A stretch of 14,488 nucleotides of DNA from positions 1 to 14,488 of the forward strand of contig CAKTKM010000024.1 in NCBI GenBank assembly GCA_934569425.1, given 5' to 3'. This document shows positions 13,366 to 14,488 of this stretch, piece after piece. The notes beneath the pieces are model-generated. The model was given only the letters and a program-made list of their open reading frames with translations. It ran no database searches and was not told the origin of the DNA. How positions within the stretch are numbered: the stretch's first letter is position 1; every line of letters begins with the position of its first letter. Source of the DNA: an uncultured Oscillospiraceae bacterium. Its GTDB lineage: Bacteria > Bacillota > Clostridia > Oscillospirales > Oscillospiraceae. The translations under genes were made by a program, and so were the position numbers.

Positions 13366-14241
13366 ATGAGTCAACGACCGATCATCGCGCTGCTGTATGA
13401 CTTCGATAAAACGCTGTGTACCACGGATATGGAGGATTACTCCTTCATCCCCAGTCTGGGCTATACACCGGCGCAGTTCTGGCAAAAGGCCAACTCCTTC
13501 GGCTGGGAGAACCAGATGGACGGACTGCTGGCGTATATGTATACCATGATCGAGGAGTGCCGCGCCCAGGGCAAGATCCTGTGCCGGGACTATCTGGTGC
13601 AATGCGGCAAGGCCATCCAGCTGTTTCCCGGCGTGCGGGAATGGTTTGACCGGATCAACGCCTTCGGCGACAGTCTCGGCGTGACGGTGGAGCACTATGT
13701 GCTGTCCTCCGGGCTGAAGGAGATCATTGAGGGCAGCGGCATCGCCCATTGCTTCAAGAAGATCTACGCCTGCGAATTCTACTACCGTGACGGCGCCGCC
13801 TGCTGGCCGAAGCTGGATGTCAACTTCACCAACAAGACCCAGTTCGTATACCGCATCAACAAGGGCGTGCTGGATGTCAGCGAGGACAAGCGGCTCAACG
13901 ATTCCATGCCAGACGACAGCAAGCGGATCCCCTTTACCAACATGATCTATGTGGGAGACGGGCTTTCCGACGTTCCCTGCATGAAGATGATGCGTTCCTA
14001 CGGCGGGCAGGCCATCGCCGTGTATCAGGAGTCCAACCGTGCCGGTGTGGAGGAGCTGCTGGCCAAGGGCCGGGTGGACTTCATCTTCCCTGCCGACTAT
14101 CGGGAGGGAACGGCGCTGGACACCACCGTGCAGAACATCATCCGCAAAATGGCCATCTGCGACGCCCTGACGGCAGAAAATGCCGCCCAGATGCGCTCCA
14201 TCGGGCAGGTGGAGCTGGCGTATCAGGAAACCCTGTTTTGA
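13366..14241 (+). CDS. HAD-superfamily phosphatase-like hydrolase
   Basis: A 291-residue cytosolic protein carries all four haloacid dehalogenase motifs: motif I D12-F-D14-K-T16 (nucleophile and acid/base), motif II VLSSGLKEII (the catalytic Ser/Thr), motif III lysine in the NKTQFVYRINKG region, and motif IV YVGDGLSDVPCM (metal-binding aspartates). An alpha-helical insert after motif I suggests a C1-type cap, as in phosphoserine phosphatase-like enzymes. The substrate cannot be told from sequence. The ATG at 13366 follows AAAGGAGG (13351-13358) by seven bases. It begins only 20 bases after the divIVA terminator, leaving no room for a promoter of its own, so it must rely on read-through or on a promoter inside divIVA. 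A strong terminator follows it. Confidence 0.88.
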   Translation: MSQRPIIALLYDFDKTLCTTDMEDYSFIPSLGYTPAQFWQKANSFGWENQMDGLLAYMYTMIEECRAQGKILCRDYLVQCGKAIQLFPGVREWFDRINAFGDSLGVTVEHYVLSSGLKEIIEGSGIAHCFKKIYACEFYYRDGAACWPKLDVNFTNKTQFVYRINKGVLDVSEDKRLNDSMPDDSKRIPFTNMIYVGDGLSDVPCMKMMRSYGGQAIAVYQESNRAGVEELLAKGRVDFIFPADYREGTALDTTVQNIIRKMAICDALTAENAAQMRSIGQVELAYQETLF

Positions 14242-14338
14242 AAAATGGAAAAAGAAGGAGACGGCATAGACAAGTGTTCGTAAAACAGGTTTAGACCGAA
14301 ATTACGAAATGAGCATCTGTCAGGCAGGATTGGCAACG

Positions 14339-14381
14339 AAATAACGGGTATCTGGTGAAAACCGGATACCCGTTATTTTTT
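14339..14381 (+). terminator. Intrinsic terminator with GAAA loop after the HAD gene
   Basis: A 16-bp stem, ATAACGGGTATCTGGT (14341-14356) with 14361-14376, including one G-U pair, is capped by a GAAA tetraloop (14357-14360) and followed by a run of six T (14376-14381). The flanking AA (14339-14340) can pair with the first T residues. It lies about 100 bases past the HAD stop; the gap holds no supportable gene. Confidence 0.93.
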
Positions 14382-14488
14382 GCCGTCACGAAAAGCAATA
14401 GATTTATTCAAAGCTTTCAGGTATAATTGCCTTAAATCAATCCTATCCCATCCATTCCAAGATTTTTTCAAAAAATCTCAAAAAAGTT
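14382..14488. other. AT-rich right edge with possible -10 box and palindrome
   Basis: TATAAT at 14422-14427 could be a plus-strand -10 box for a gene beyond the window, but the matching -35 position (TAGATT, 14399-14404) is poor. A palindrome AGATTTTTT-C-AAAAAATCT spans 14460-14478. No gene is visible. Confidence 0.3.

Noticed and set aside
14245..14283. A 12-codon frame after the HAD gene, with AAGGAG nearby
   Set aside because: The AAGGAG lies inside the frame rather than before its ATG, and no start codon follows it at a usable distance. It is too short to support.

Overview
The window looks like the chromosome of a GC-rich clostridial (Firmicutes/Bacillota) bacterium, probably an Oscillospirales-type gut anaerobe. 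This is inferred from strong AAGGAGG-type ribosome binding sites, a sigma-A-like promoter, the presence of sepF and divIVA, a MutL of the endonuclease (MutH-independent) type, and GC-rich third codon positions. No rRNA, tRNA, CRISPR array, riboswitch or intact insertion sequence was seen.

Left part (1-2614): accessory-looking DNA, probably the edge of a decayed mobile element. It holds a fragment of an unrecognised minus-strand ORF at the edge, a strong bidirectional hairpin terminator (333-369), and a minus-strand von Willebrand factor A (VWA) protein of the ViaA/CoxE type with an intact metal site. To its right is the C-terminal remnant of a single-stranded-DNA-binding protein gene (ssb), lacking its start and OB fold, then about 320 bases with no convincing gene but a short tandem repeat.

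Central part (2615-13345): one long plus-strand array, miaB-mutS-mutL-miaA-hfq-(HlyD-like)-yggS-sepF-divIVA. An extended -10 promoter precedes miaB and a textbook intrinsic terminator follows divIVA. It joins tRNA A37 modification (MiaA makes i6A37, MiaB converts it to ms2i6A37), mismatch repair (MutS recognises, MutL nicks), the RNA chaperone Hfq, a membrane-anchored HlyD-like protein, PLP homeostasis (YggS) and the division/polarity proteins SepF and DivIVA. No convincing terminator was seen inside the array. A near-consensus promoter lies inside yggS in an AT-rich patch and probably gives sepF-divIVA extra transcription. A perfect 9-bp inverted repeat covers part of the hfq Shine-Dalgarno sequence and start codon.

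Right part (13346-14488): a HAD-family phosphatase gene starts just after the divIVA terminator and is followed by a second strong intrinsic terminator with a GAAA loop. The last 100 bases are AT-rich, with a possible -10 box and a palindrome but no gene.

Most of the window is conserved housekeeping DNA. I found no clear new multi-gene system. The items most worth a second look are the hfq leader hairpin, the promoter embedded in yggS, the orphan VWA gene beside the ssb remnant, and the partnerless HlyD-like gene placed between hfq and the division genes.
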